Part shown: piece after piece, positions 1 to 12,492 of the stretch
How the letters are laid out: every line of letters starts with the position of its first letter
Numbering within the stretch: the first letter of the stretch is position 1
Assembly: GCA_019914995.1 (NCBI GenBank)
Contig: CM034129.1
Location: forward strand, 2,183,725-2,247,724
Reading direction: 5' to 3'
Length of the DNA: 64,000 nt
From: Acanthochlamys bracteata
Taxonomy: Eukaryota > Streptophyta > Magnoliopsida > Pandanales > Velloziaceae
Notes under the pieces: generated by a model
What the model saw: only the letters and a program-made list of their open reading frames with translations
Databases searched by the model: none
What the model was told of the DNA's origin: nothing
Translations under genes and position numbers: made by a program

Positions 1-3000
1 AGAGCTATGCGCATAGGTTTTGAGATAGAGAGAAATTTAAAAGGGAAGAAGATGGGTTGAAGCTTTCATTAGATAGTAGTAGGTCATGCAATTTTTGTCC
101 ATTAGTGGTGGACAACAGTGAAGGAAGAGAGTGGTCCAAGAAGCATGAACAACTTTAAAAAATATTATGATTAGTTCAGTTCTGAGATCTATCGGGAAGA
201 AAAAGGTTTTAATTGATCTTAAAAAAGAGTTCCTTATAAAACGACAGGAGTTGATCTGTAAAGAAACCACTGCAATGGGAAGCAGGGGAGATCTACAAAG
301 ATACTCTTCACTGTTGTTTTTATCTCCTTCTGGTAGGTAGGTGCGAGATGACAATCAATCAATATGTACTTATTTATTTTGCCGTAAATAATTCTAAAAT
401 AATTATATTTTATTAAAAATTTATTACAAATAAATTTATTTTCTAAAATTTATTTCGTCCTCTAGAAAAGTAGAAAGAGGAACATCACAACGAAGAGATG
501 GAATGAACCCTTTTGTAAGTTATTTCAGTCATTCTTTTAGAGATTGTTATGCTAATCAGATCCATATATATATATATAAAGAAAAACGTATTACACCTTT
601 GAAAATGTGTTGGTTTATTATAGCGAAGGATTTGGTAAACTTACGACGAAAATATATACCACAACCACAAGGTTCAAATTTGTTTGTATACTTGAAGACA
701 TGTTTGTGTCTGTTAGTTTCCATCAGACTGTGACTGGTGAATGGTCACAACTCAGTATATAGTAACCACAGTTTGAATCCTTCATTGCTTGGCGTTAAAA
801 GTATTGTCTCTTTCACTTGTCTATTATTTCAAACCAATTTTTAATAAGCTTCAGGACCTTCTTCTAGTTTTCGCTCGGCTGGTGTATTGAATCCCATCTC
901 TTTGATGCTATATCCAAATTTAGAGAGATCTAAACGAAGAAATACCAATAGATAGAAGACCATCATAGGATTGTCACTTCTGAATAAGAGTTGCAACTTA
1001 TAAACACTATCAAACTATGATTAAGGATTTGTTTGAATAACAAAATAGTAAGAAAACAAAAAAAGTAGTGAGAAGAGTAGCGAAGAGTAGAAGAAGGAAA
1101 AATAATTATTTATTTTTATTTTATTTGTATATTTTAGCAAGGGTACTGAAAACTAAACAATCGATATTATTCAATTAGAATAGTAAAGTAGATAGTAAGT
1201 AGATACATTTTAATAAAAAATAAAATATTTTTACTAGATCAATATATAAATAGATAGATAGAATATGATAATAAACTAATTATCATTATCAATCTAATTA
1301 TAATTATAGCCTAATTATTAAATAAATTTTAATTATCAACTTAAGTACTAATTTAGTTATAGTTATTGACTTAATTATTAATTTAGTTAACTGATCTAAT
1401 TATAATATTTAGCAGTTCTCGAAGCTTTCGTATTTAGTAAACCCAAATTAATAATAGCTTCTAAAAAATAAAATAAAAAAAAAAGTTGCAAAAGATAAAG
1501 AAAGCCTTGACTACAGTGGGCTACCGAAAATCCAATCAATTGAAGAAGAAGAGTAGACAAATTTGAAAGAAGAAGTTAGAAGAGTCAAGGTGACACTATT
1601 TCTCTATCTGTCGTCGTTGTTTGATTTCATAGAAACAAAAGGAGTTGGAAGAACTAGGGTGAGTTGTTTGTTTTTAGATCCAGACTCTCTAATTATATTT
1701 TGTTTTCATTTCTCTGATTTTGCAATTGTGAAACATTTGCCAGGAAAAGCAATTTTAGAAGTAAGAGAAACTGACAATACAAAAGAAGATAGGGGGAAAA
1801 TATAGAAGACGAAATAAGAGTGAGACAGAGTATCGAAGAAGAAATAAGAACCTTAGAAGGTAATTGTAATTGTGAAAACTTCAGAGTTTCAACAACAAAT
1901 TACTTGGTCATATAAAAATAATAAAAATTTATTGCTTTTATTATTTTTATAAAACTTTTATTAAATTAAGAACGAACTCAATGAAGAGTAATTGTTTTTT
2001 TTTTTCTATATTTACTCTCAATTGAAGTAGTCTCAATTATTGAAGGATATTATAAACTCCAAACCGCGATCAAAATGTCAGTATATTTCTCCAGGGAAAT
2101 ATCATGAGTGATGATCAGGATAGAAAGTTAATCAAACGGCGAGAACTACATACATGTTTATCTCCAAGTCATATCTTATCATTAGGAACCAGATAAAACT
2201 CTTACCTCAAATTGGCGGCTATAAGAAGAGCTCCCAAAAACCTGGCATTGTTACGGAAACCTGTTAATCTCTTTAATGAAGGACACATGAGGAATTTAAT
2301 AAGTTACGAAAGTTGTTGGTGGGTGGGGAAAGAAAGGAACCAGGAAACGCAAGGAAAAAATGTGCTATACCTGAGAAAAGCCTGGCATTGTTTCAATATG
2401 AAGAAACTTTTACTGCACCGCAAACTCTTATTTACTGTTTCAAACTTTCGATCACGCTCTTGCCAAATATCGTACAAGCCTGTGTTAGCTGCTCGCAAAT
2501 ATTGTGTCGCCAGAAAAAAAAAAAGACAACTTTTGCCACAAACCAAGAGAGACACCCTGGGCCATTGCCTTCATGGGTCTTTTTGTAGGCACCTCAACCT
2601 GGGTCAGGTTGCGCTTTCAGTGTCCTCGCAGAAAACAAAAGCAACTAAGATCAAAGCTGATAACCTTCCACATGAAAGTATTAAAACAGGAAATTTTAAT
2701 TGCATTTAAAGTTTTGAAGTGCAAAGAAAGAGCAGTCTAGAAAATATATAAGCATGGATTTAAACTGAACCAATTAAAATAAGTCCAAGTATCAAAACTG
2801 AATACAAGCAATTCATATGCAAAATGAGACGCCAATTCTGCAGGGATGATAATAAGTTGCAACTCCATTGATACAAGCGAGCATATTAATCAAAGAACAA
2901 AAAAGTTGCAAGAGAAAGATGAGTAACTATTTAATACTATGATATGATAATACAAAGAAGCCAAAATTTTTATAATACATTCATATAGTGGAGGTAAAAA

Positions 3001-3158
3001 GTTGCACTTTCACAGAGACATCCCAAGAGATAAACTACTCAAACTAGTATTGCACCTATATTTTTCTGCAACAATGGAACCACGCAACAAGTACCTCTCC
3101 AAAAAATTGCATACCACAGAAAAATTTGTCTTGATTTGAAGCTCCATGCTCCTCACAC
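1..3158. other. Intergenic, no gene recognised
   Basis: AT-rich sequence with only short open frames that lack protein-like composition and splice context. The stretch around 1100-1450 is made of simple AT-rich, repeat-like sequence. The part next to 3158 is probably the 3' untranslated and downstream region of the eIF2B delta gene, which is transcribed leftward. No RNA gene or recognisable transposon protein was seen. Confidence 0.6.
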
Positions 3159-6100
3159 CTACAATTTATCTCTTCTATATTCACGTACAATAACCGGCAC
3201 GCTGATAGGTGGGAGCTGCAACAGTAGAAATAGAAAACACAATCCTTTAAACTAAACTCATATTCTATATTCCAAATTATTTAAAACAAATGACATGCCA
3301 TCAAAGCTATGAATATCAAAGCACTATTTGTCAATTGCAGTACTGCTGCACTGAACAGCCTCAAGTTAGAGTAAAAGTGTATGGACAACCAGTTCATGGC
3401 TAAGCATTATTAGCTACAGACTGCAACCCACCCGTGACTAAATAAAAGAGAATTGAGTTGTAACAGAAATGGGAGTTTACTTGGTTTCTTAAAAGCTTAA
3501 TGCAATAAAAATCGCGTACAGAACCATGCATGCATAAAATTGCGCCTTACCAAGTCTGCTACGAGAGCCTAGGGTCAAGAAAGCAAAGCAAAAGTGAAAA
3601 CCCTTCCATTAATTGTAATATTCTGCGTGATATGAGTATACAAGATGGGACAAGAAATCACAACCCTTTTGCAAGTCTTAAGGAAAAACTCAAATTAGGT
3701 AAAACCTAAAATAATGAGCAAATCATTAAGTTTCAGAGTACAAAAGGTGATAAAAGGTGATAACAAATGGGAAATGATCTGTGATAAATACCTGACATTT
3801 TATATGTGGCTTTAGGCAGAAAATAAGAGAACATAATATCCGAGGTTTCCATCATACTATCATTCTCAAAAATGCAGGAATTCTGTTACCTGCTACATCA
3901 TTTCAATGAAATAGTTCGCTAAACTTCCAATTCCAGCATTGCGTTGGCGTAAACTCAATTGTTCCACGATATTGTTGTGCGTTGACTTGAAACTTTTTCT
4001 AACTATCACTATACTCCTTTAAACAGCCAGTAGGCTAAACCAGAATTAAGCTCCATATTCAATCACAAAGCTAGATGGCAACTGCTCCAGTTTCAAACTT
4101 TTTAAGAGTTAGTTATAAAATACTCCTGAAATGTACATTAGTTCTATGCATGAACTAAGAAGCTCCTATAACAACGATGCACCATTCTTTCATTAGAATA
4201 GACACTCCTGGAGAAACATTGATTCCAGACAATGTTTCAAGAAATCCAACCAATAAAGCTTTTAAAGGGGGAAAAAAACAGATAATAACCTGCTTCAGGG
4301 TGAAGCATCCGGGCATATAATATAAATCAAGTATTGTAAATGTATTGCTCACCATCCCATAATCAGTGATAATCATAGAGACATAATCAGAAGGGGTTGC
4401 ATCATAGCTGTCAAGACAACAGAGATCATGTAAACTTTTAAGAATATAATCTGCAGTATGAAATAGTCAATAAAATAAATACACATCACATACGTAAGAT
4501 TTAGAAGCTGTAGATTCTCATTGTCAGCCCAGCTATCTAAATGATTCATCTCTTTCCTTCCTGGTACCTTGGATATTCGATCTGGATCACCTGGGAAAGA
4601 AATATGGCTTCTATGCACAGTTAGTTCCAGAAGGTCAGGTGCATGACAACAAAGTGAATATAATTTTAACCTAAATCCGAAATAGGATAAAGAAATACCA
4701 AGTTCATTTGAGCATATAGAATCAAGTTGCACTCTTTCATGGAATTTATAAGCCTCGCAGCATATTATAACAGGAACTTTAAAAGCATTGGCCACCATAG
4801 CTACACATGCTGTTCCTACTCTTGAATAAACCGTCCCGTTCGACAGAATAGAAGCAGCACCAAGAAAAACACGAGTCACTTCATGCATAATGTAAGAGAT
4901 TGCATTGATGTGTGCATAAGTGCAGTTAATGCCTTTCAATACAAGTCTCTGCATTAATGCCCGTCCTTCAAGCTTTGGACGTGAATCAATTACCACAACA
5001 CGGAAGTTTTTTCCTTGTTCATAAGCATATTCCAGAATCATTTCAACAACAGAGGGTGACCCATAGGTCAGCAAGACATCCTCATTTCTAATTTTTGTAA
5101 AAGCATGCCTCACTATAACCTTATCTGCAAGCACTATCTTTTCACTTATGAATTGACTGATATCAGACTGGAGAGTAGATTTTGCTTCTGATTCTGATAG
5201 GTTAGACGGTAAGTTGCGAATACGATTCTTCAAAAACCTAATAGCATTTCCCATGCTTACTGAAAGCGGTCTGCATTCTATCAGATATGAGACACAGCTG
5301 CTAATTTTTGCTGCTAAATCATGAGAAAAAACCTTTTCTGGAGTGGTGGAGAAGTCCTTAATTGCCTCTTGAAATGCTAAAAGCATTGCTATGCATCTAG
5401 CATTGCCACCAGCAATTTCTCCAACCAGATACTGAATCCCAACCTGAAGGAATCCATCAATCAATAAAATTTGTCATGGACAAATCTGTTTAAAGGATCA
5501 TTGTTTTTCTACTTCTGTTGTACCATACAGAGATCTACTACAAGTCTGATAGAAACTCTTTGTTTACAAGTTCCATGAAAAGGAGGTAAAGATTGCTATG
5601 TAAATTTTGATCATCCAGGATCAAGTTTCATATTTTATAAAATTTCAGACATGAAGTATAAGAATATTATTAGCAAGGTTAAAGCAATATGAGTAACTAT
5701 AGTAAAGCCACCTACCACACACATGAAAACTCGCAAATCAGGGCGGTGTGAGGATGGCTGGTTGAGTGGGACAAAAAGCTTCAGGTTTAACCAGGGGTCA
5801 CAATATCTAAAGATTATTTTGCTTATCTTCGCAAGTGGGTTTGTAAAAGAACAGTCTTTTAGGCTATCATAAGAAAGGAGATAAAAGGGTGGTAGACTGG
5901 GCTTCTTTAAACTGTTTCAGGAGAGAAGTACAACCATAACTTCTGATTAGTAAGGGTGCTTTCGGTAGAAATGCTACAGAAAACCCAAGATCAGTTAAAA
6001 GTTTACTTTCAGAGCATATTTTTCCAGTAGTCTGACTACTAGAGATATGGTTACCATAACACCAAAAAGCGAAGGGACGGCAACTGTCAATTCCCACAGA

Positions 6101-9100
6101 CAACCATAGTATGATAAGAAACAACTACATAAAGTAGAAATAACTAAAACAAGCCATTCAGATTTCAATGAAAGGTACATTATTTATTTTACTAATTAAT
6201 CTTCTCAGCTTTATTATCCACAAAGAAGAATCATTGAAAATATTAAAATCTCCTTATGAACATATTAAGTCGCAAACACAAGCATCATGCATGTATCAAG
6301 TTATTCCTTCAAAGCTTTGCATAGTCAATAAATAAATATCAGGATACCAATAATGAATTTAAGTCAATAGAAAAGAACCTTGTAAACAGAAGGGTGTATA
6401 TGATCAAGTTGGAAAATTTTTGATTCCAGATCTGGAAGCTGTGTTCCATGGACATACTGAGGCAAATGTCTAAACAATTCAACTCTATTTCTAGCTTCCC
6501 ATTGAATCACTACAGCATGCTTTTTAGCCTTTTCAACACGATGCTTGTCATCAAATTGCATTCGGGGATGAGGAGCATCTTTCTTTCTGTCTTTTTCAGA
6601 AGCACGATCAGCACCCTTTTTTTCAGGAGCAATAACAGCTGCTGTAGCTTGAACTCCATCCTTTTGTGACGGATTCTTCGTGCCTTTACCATGCTTTCCA
6701 GTTGTGGCTGCTGCTGCTTCTGCAGAAGGTAGAGCTTGTCCCTTCAAATAAAGCCAAATGACATGGAAAGAATGCATAATAGATGCATATGAGGAACGTA
6801 AATCCAAAAGACTAATTCAAAGTATCTTGCTTAATTATTTACTATTCGTTCAACATTCGAGCTTCTTAATTCATGATCTGCACAAATTTAACATAAAAGA
6901 TGTTGTGTACCAAAAATTTTAATTTCAAATTTGATGAGATGTAGTCAATTGATCTTTTAGATTTTCCAGGATGCAACTTATGTTGGAAAAACAAATTGTC
7001 TAGAAAAGTCTTCAACTCCAGGACAAACTATACGAAGTGATTTTTATTTTATTTTTTTTTGAGATAATGCATGAAAGGAGCAACTTTTGATGAGGTAACG
7101 CCATCAATTTACATCCTACAAAATGAACTAAATTCCTACAAAACCTATTGATAAGAGCATAAGGAGGAATTCTTGGAACTACATATACCATGTCAATATA
7201 TAGATTATACCCATATGAGTGAAGAAGATACGAAATTAGGCTATATTGCAACAAACCAAACAATCTTTGAGCCTCATAAAAGATTCCCTAATCTCTAACG
7301 GTAATCCAGCCATGGTGGAATAGTTAAGAAAACAGAGAGTCGTTGTGTTAATTTGCTATCAAAGCAACTTAGACGTGTTTGTACATTTAAATATCAAGAA
7401 TGTAAAATTATTTATAGAACGTAAATTCCGTAAAGCCAATTGAAATTAACTTCTGCATGATTCCCCTAAAAAAGTCCACTATGCTGTATTGACGTCATTT
7501 ATGATTATTATTATTAACTATTCGCAACAAAGTCTAGGCCCACATGTACCCTTCCAATCTCCTCTGCGCACTTCAGTAATCAATGACATTGTTTTGCACC
7601 AGTAGATGTCACTGATATGTTATTAGTCCATCCAAACACATGAACATAGTATGTGTATATAAATTTGCCATACACCATTAATGCAAACCAAAACAGGATA
7701 AAGATAAGAAGTAAGTTTCAACACAACAGTAAAAAAATATCTATCATCGCCTAGAAGAATCTACTGGCTAAACATGCATGCATGCAGGACATACTCATGC
7801 TTGTACTTGCGTGTGTGCTCATGTGGTAATATGCCTTACATATAGCAATACCACATATATATTTAAGTGGCAGCAGGGGAAAAAAAATACTATCACGAAC
7901 ACACCTAATCTGAAGTCATTTTTTATTGAATTAGCTATTGCCTTATAACAGAAAATGTACCCAAAGAAAAGAGAAGCATTGGCGTATAATGAAGATGGGC
8001 AAACAATATTTAGCTAAAATAAAGTGCCCCGTTGCATATGAATCAAGGAGAAATGTTGAAAATCAATATAACAAAGCTGCTCCTTGCTTGAACGCTTGAA
8101 GAAGACAAAGTATCTACAGTTATTTCTCAAACTATTCCATTTCAGAGGAGTCTCAAATGCAACAACTACAATGAAGTATAGACTTTCGAAATCATAAGAA
8201 AATTATTAACAAAAAAGTTGAAGAGCATCAGTATATGTAGATACCATCATCCTTAGCAGCAGCTTTTGCAGCACACTGACTCTCTTGTAAAGCACGCCTA
8301 TCTGCCTTTGTCATTTTTGGTTTTGAAGGTTTTGAAATACCAGTCGCTTCGTTCTGCATTTTCGTCAAACAACTGCCTTTTTCTGCATCAAAACCAAAGC
8401 ATAAGCACGCAATCTATATACATGAATGAATGAACAAGTTCTCAACACTCTTCCACCTAAATCTGCTTCATTTCCTACAATCCTAATCAGATCAGACCAA
8501 CACCAAAACACTATTTTTGCTTAAGGCAATGTGTACAAGCAATCTATCTCCATAACAACAAACATATTGCAACATCCCTAAACCAGCACGGTTCAAATTG
8601 TTACTGAAAAACACCAAACAAAATCTAATCCAGGTACAAGCTAACTAAATAATTAGAATCATGCTGAATTGTAAAATTTTCGAGGGGAGAAGTACAAAGA
8701 GTCATACAGCTCATGTACTATATTTTCAAAGCAACAGAAGGACACTCTACCTGAAACTCCAGGGAGCGTCTTAACAACAGAAGCAGTGGTGAGGTTGCTC
8801 TTAGGAGTCTGCGGCGCAGCAGCAGCAGCGCTGGCTTTCACCATCATCTCACTACTGTTCCCAGGAAGTGACGATGCAGCTGTCTTTGCTTGTGAAATCC
8901 ACGGGGAAGCAGGCGAAACAGCAAGGTCATCAGGGAACGGATCAGCAATAGAATCGAGCTGACTCGAAGGAGACGAGATCTCAGAGGAACTATAGAGATG
9001 GCGACGGATTGGGGACAGCGGCGGTGGCGGTGGGCAGGGGACAGGAACGGGAGCGGAGGCATGGCGTGCCGGAGGGATCATGACCGGTGATAGAGAGTTT

Positions 9101-9264
9101 CCCGGCAGAAGAGAGAGGTCGGTGACCGGCGGAGATGAAGAAACGAGAGAATCTGGGGGGACCGAGCTCGCCCGTTGTGTAGCTGATGACGTGGCAGCTG
9201 GAGCGAAGCCCACCTGGCGAACTTTGGGATCGACCACGCCACGCTGAGGGCGGCGGGAGTCCAT
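3159..9264 (-). CDS. EIF2B4: Translation initiation factor eIF2B subunit delta, seven exons
   Basis: Delta subunit of eIF2B, the cytosolic guanine-nucleotide exchange factor that recycles eIF2-GDP to eIF2-GTP; delta belongs to the alpha/beta/delta regulatory subcomplex. Exons on the minus strand: 9264-8751, 8382-8245, 6719-6379, 5443-4699, 4590-4494, 4407-4353, 3215-3159. All phases match and give 648 residues plus a TAG stop, a normal length for plants. Residues 1-171 are a Ser/Pro/Ala-rich variable N-terminus, and about 172-290 are Lys/Ala-rich. From about 330 comes the conserved Rossmann-like domain, with NAIRFLKNRI, DVLLTYGSPSVVEMIL, VVVIDSRPKLEGR, SNGTVYSRVGTACVAMVA and CCEAYKFHERVQLDSICSNE. 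The last exon ends VPVIVREYRRDKL. Exon 3 was started at 6719 because only that acceptor keeps frame with exon 2; an AG further upstream does not. The start at 9264 is the first in-frame ATG of the exon. Introns and exon limits are inferred from consensus and phase; family identity is clear. Confidence 0.95.
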
Positions 9265-11941
9265 GGAGTTCGCAGGACTTTTATTCTGCTCGAAGCAGTA
9301 GCAGTAGAGAAATCGGTAACGACGAGGGAAAGAAGAACGAAGGTTGTGGATTTTTCTTTTTTATTTTCTTCTCTTCCGGTGGATTTTTTTTTTCAGATGA
9401 TAAGAATCACAGCGATGATTTATTATGGTTTGAGTCAATTTACCGTGCTGGGCTTGCTGCTAGCAGGAAACCAAGTTAAGTTTTGGTGGAAAAACCTCTT
9501 CTTGAGTGGAAGGAGTATGAGCTTGAGGTTATGCGAGACTGACAATGTGGTGACTATCTGTTTCAATCGAGAACATTGATCCAATAGGTGTTCATGCAGG
9601 TAACTGAGCTTGTTGAGTATTGAAAGAACTCAGTCAATTATTCCGGTGAGCTTGTTTGCCAGTTGACATGCTAACTCAGACGGTGTTTTGGTTCAATATC
9701 CGATTCAATTTTTACAACTACGGTCAAGACAATCCCGTGCCCAGTTCCCAACACTGAAGAAAGCCAGATTATTTCCTCTACTATCTGCATAGGAAGGATT
9801 CTGAGGATTGATTGGAGCAGTGGCTTGACCAGTGACCATCCTGCCCTCATTTGAAACATGATGAACTGCCCTTCATTATCGTATTGGTTCCCTGTGTAGT
9901 TCTGAAAAGCTTGAGGCCTTGGGCCAAACGCTAGTTGACTGCTAACTTTAAGACCTGTTCACTGCGTCATTAGAAAACAATACCTAGATTTTCAACAGTA
10001 AGGTCAATTGCACTTGCATCTACTGCGACAAGAGCTGGAACGATGAACTATTGGAGTTTGGAACCAAAAAACAAGCATACAGAATGTGCATGCAATGAAC
10101 CATATCCAGCAATCTATAACCCAAGAGTGAACTTACATTCTTCGAAACATTTTGTATGTCAGTATGGGAAATGATATTAATTACTAAATCAGAGAGTAAT
10201 GTGAACACAGGACTTAAGCATCTCTAGTAAAGTGGCTTTACCATAGAGGACATAACTTGACTTGGACAATCAGAAAGATTTATGGAAGTATTTAACAAGA
10301 TCACAATCACTTTGAGGCAGCTCCCTCCTAATGGATACTGCATACTTGGGACAAAAAATCAAAGAACATTCTGCAGAAATAATGACAAGGTGATGATTTG
10401 CAGTTCACTAGTCTTTACAGTCAACTACTATTTAATCACATTCTGATTTGCTGGTGGTCCCCGGAAGCAGCAATTTCTTCAAGAGAATTGCGCAAACCGA
10501 ATTTCCTGGGTAAAGATGTCTATCAGAAATTTACATGGATGCTTCAGCTTCTAGAATATCATTTACTATTTGTTTTAACAAGGTAGAATTGGAGTATTAG
10601 CCAGACTCTGTACTGAGAAAACCATAAAGAAGTGCTTTCATCAGATAATCATGATTTGATGAAATGCTTAAAGAAATGATTGTTCTTTGATTTCAATCAT
10701 AAACTTTGGGACTCAATATACACACTGGAACTGTCCATTAAGAAGATACCGAAAGAATCTTATGGAAGTTTGACTAAGTAGCATAATTCAACCTGTCTTT
10801 GCTTCAATTAGTTATTCGGTGTATGCTAAGTACTTTTAGTGTTGATAAGTCCTGGGTTCATATTTTTCCATAATGGTTTTTTCCTCAGGTGGATCTAAAT
10901 AAACTGGTTGAGTATATTTAACATTGCTTGTTGCCTTGGATGCTTCATAGTTGGTAGTTGGATGTGATGTAACTAATAGTGCAAAGACATAAGACTACGG
11001 AAGATCACATACTGATAAATTAGAGTGAAAATTTGGAGCGCTAGCTGATGCAGAAATGCCTGACAATGGATTACCTCACCACCCAAAAAAGCTGTGTCCC
11101 CCATTTTCCTGAACCAGTATCGATAGTAAGAAGAAGGGATAGCAGACATAAAGGTCAGAGGAAACTTTTACCAATGCAGAACAAAAAATCAACAGCTAAC
11201 AAGTAGTACAGACGAATTGAAGGACGCAACAGGGCTAGTGATGCATCAATTGCCTAATTCGAAATCCATCATGGACAAACAACTATTAACTTGAAGCCGT
11301 AGATGAGACCCAGAATTCAATGATATCAGTGAAGTTTGGTCAATTCCACTAGATTGCTATCCCTCCATGTCTCGAGACTAGCAATTTATGTCGATCCATT
11401 AATAATCAATGATAATATAAGTTCTCTGTACTCATAGCTTTAGAGTAAGTCATTACTCTAGTTATAGCCTTACTACAAGGAGTATACATGATTCTGCAAG
11501 CAAACAAGGATTACACGGTAGGCCTCCATTAGCTTCCCATTTCACAGAAGATAAATGGTAAATGCATAGCTAACCATAAAGTAGCTCCAACTTTCAGGCA
11601 AGTCTCATAGATTGGTAAGCGCTATTGTGAACCTCTCTTGGAACTTAAGAAAGTAACAATTAGATGAATTTTATAGTAGTAGAAATTTCATAAATGATGC
11701 TCCAAGCTGCAATAAGCAAAAGAATTGCATAAATCCCAGCATACACTCCTTAGAGGCGATATATTTCAAGCAAAATCAAAACGATAGAGCATTAGAAACG
11801 AAATTCTAGTAGTTACTGTAAAGAAAAGAACCTACTTATGCCGTTTTTCTAAACGCTCGTCACATCGAACACCAAATCTGCATAGAATTCACCAACTACA
11901 AGAAGCACAAATAAAGTCAGAGATCAAGAGAAACGACAAGA
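9265..11941. other. Intergenic between eIF2B delta and zinc-finger gene
   Basis: The first few hundred bases hold the promoter and 5' leader of eIF2B delta, which is transcribed leftward. The remainder has only short ORFs without recognisable motifs. Around 11828-11872 the minus strand reads FGVRCDERLEKRHK followed by a stop, preceded by a pyrimidine-rich stretch and AG. This resembles the end of a GRF zinc finger and may be a last exon of the neighbouring gene, but the phase does not fit. Confidence 0.4.
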
Positions 11942-12401
11942 TTAGACAGTATATGCAGGGCATCGGCTGAACTTGCGGCCTGGATTCTTTGCGGTATTGG
12001 AGCTTCGAAGCAAGCAAGCACCAACTCCACAGGGGCAAGGCTCCTCAGCAACATCAGCTTCGTTCCCTTCACCGCCGGCCGCACGACTGCTTCCTCTGGT
12101 GCAGTCACCAGTCCAATGCCTTTCCATTCCGCACTTGAAGCATGCTCCGCTACCACCACCACCACCGACGACGACGATTTACTGCATGGACGAAGAGTTG
12201 TTCTTCGCAAAGCTTGTTCTCTTCTAGCTCTGCTGCTTGAACTCAACTCCTGCTGCTGTTGTCAAAGAGAACTTCGATTTCCTCGAAAAGCTGCCATGTA
12301 TATATGAACCTTCTTGGATTCTGGCGGTTTTGAAACAGCGGGCGCGAAGATGTGATCAGAATCACCGTGACTTTCTGACGCTTGATTTGTTGTCTCGCCA
12401 T
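11942..12401 (-). CDS. Small CCHC zinc-knuckle plus GRF zinc-finger protein, structure uncertain
   Basis: Probable nucleic-acid-binding protein. The minus strand encodes a CCHC knuckle (CFKCGMERHWTGDC, spacing CX2CX4HX4C, near 12142-12101). It is followed about 25 residues later by the first half of a GRF-type zinc finger (CPCGVGACLL, then TAKNPGRKFSRCP). This pair occurs in plant DNA/RNA-binding proteins, including C-terminal parts of some topoisomerase and nuclease proteins. A consistent model has exon 1 at 12401-12310 (MARQQIKRQK...) and exon 2 at 12149-11942, joining in phase at a Ser codon. The frame upstream of the knuckle meets a stop at 12181-12179, so an intron is needed. The GRF finger stops at CPAYTV before its last metal ligands. 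Either a further exon is missed (see near 11.85 kb) or the gene is damaged. A CT-rich tract upstream suits a 5' leader. Confidence 0.45.
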
Positions 12402-12465
12402 GGCCTCTGCCTCCTGCCACCAGCGAGATGAAAAAGTCTTCGTTTCCTCAATTTAAGCTGCACCT

Positions 12466-12492
12466 TTCTCTCTCTTTCTCTCTCTCTCTCTC
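12466..12492. repeat. CT/GA microsatellite in probable 5' leader
   Basis: Nearly pure CT dinucleotide tract on the plus strand (GA on the transcribed minus strand), about 65 bases upstream of the proposed ATG of the zinc-finger gene. Such tracts are common in plant 5' leaders. Confidence 0.8.

Noticed and set aside
4150..4352. Read-through end of eIF2B delta after GM (SNTFTILDLYYMPG...)
   Set aside because: GTGAGC directly after the Met codon is a splice donor, and the conserved C-terminus VPVIVREYRR is found in the exon at 3215-3159.
6720..6807. Upstream extension of eIF2B delta exon 3 (YLKGQALPSAE)
   Set aside because: The only AG giving this extension is out of phase with exon 2; the acceptor at 6719 joins in frame.
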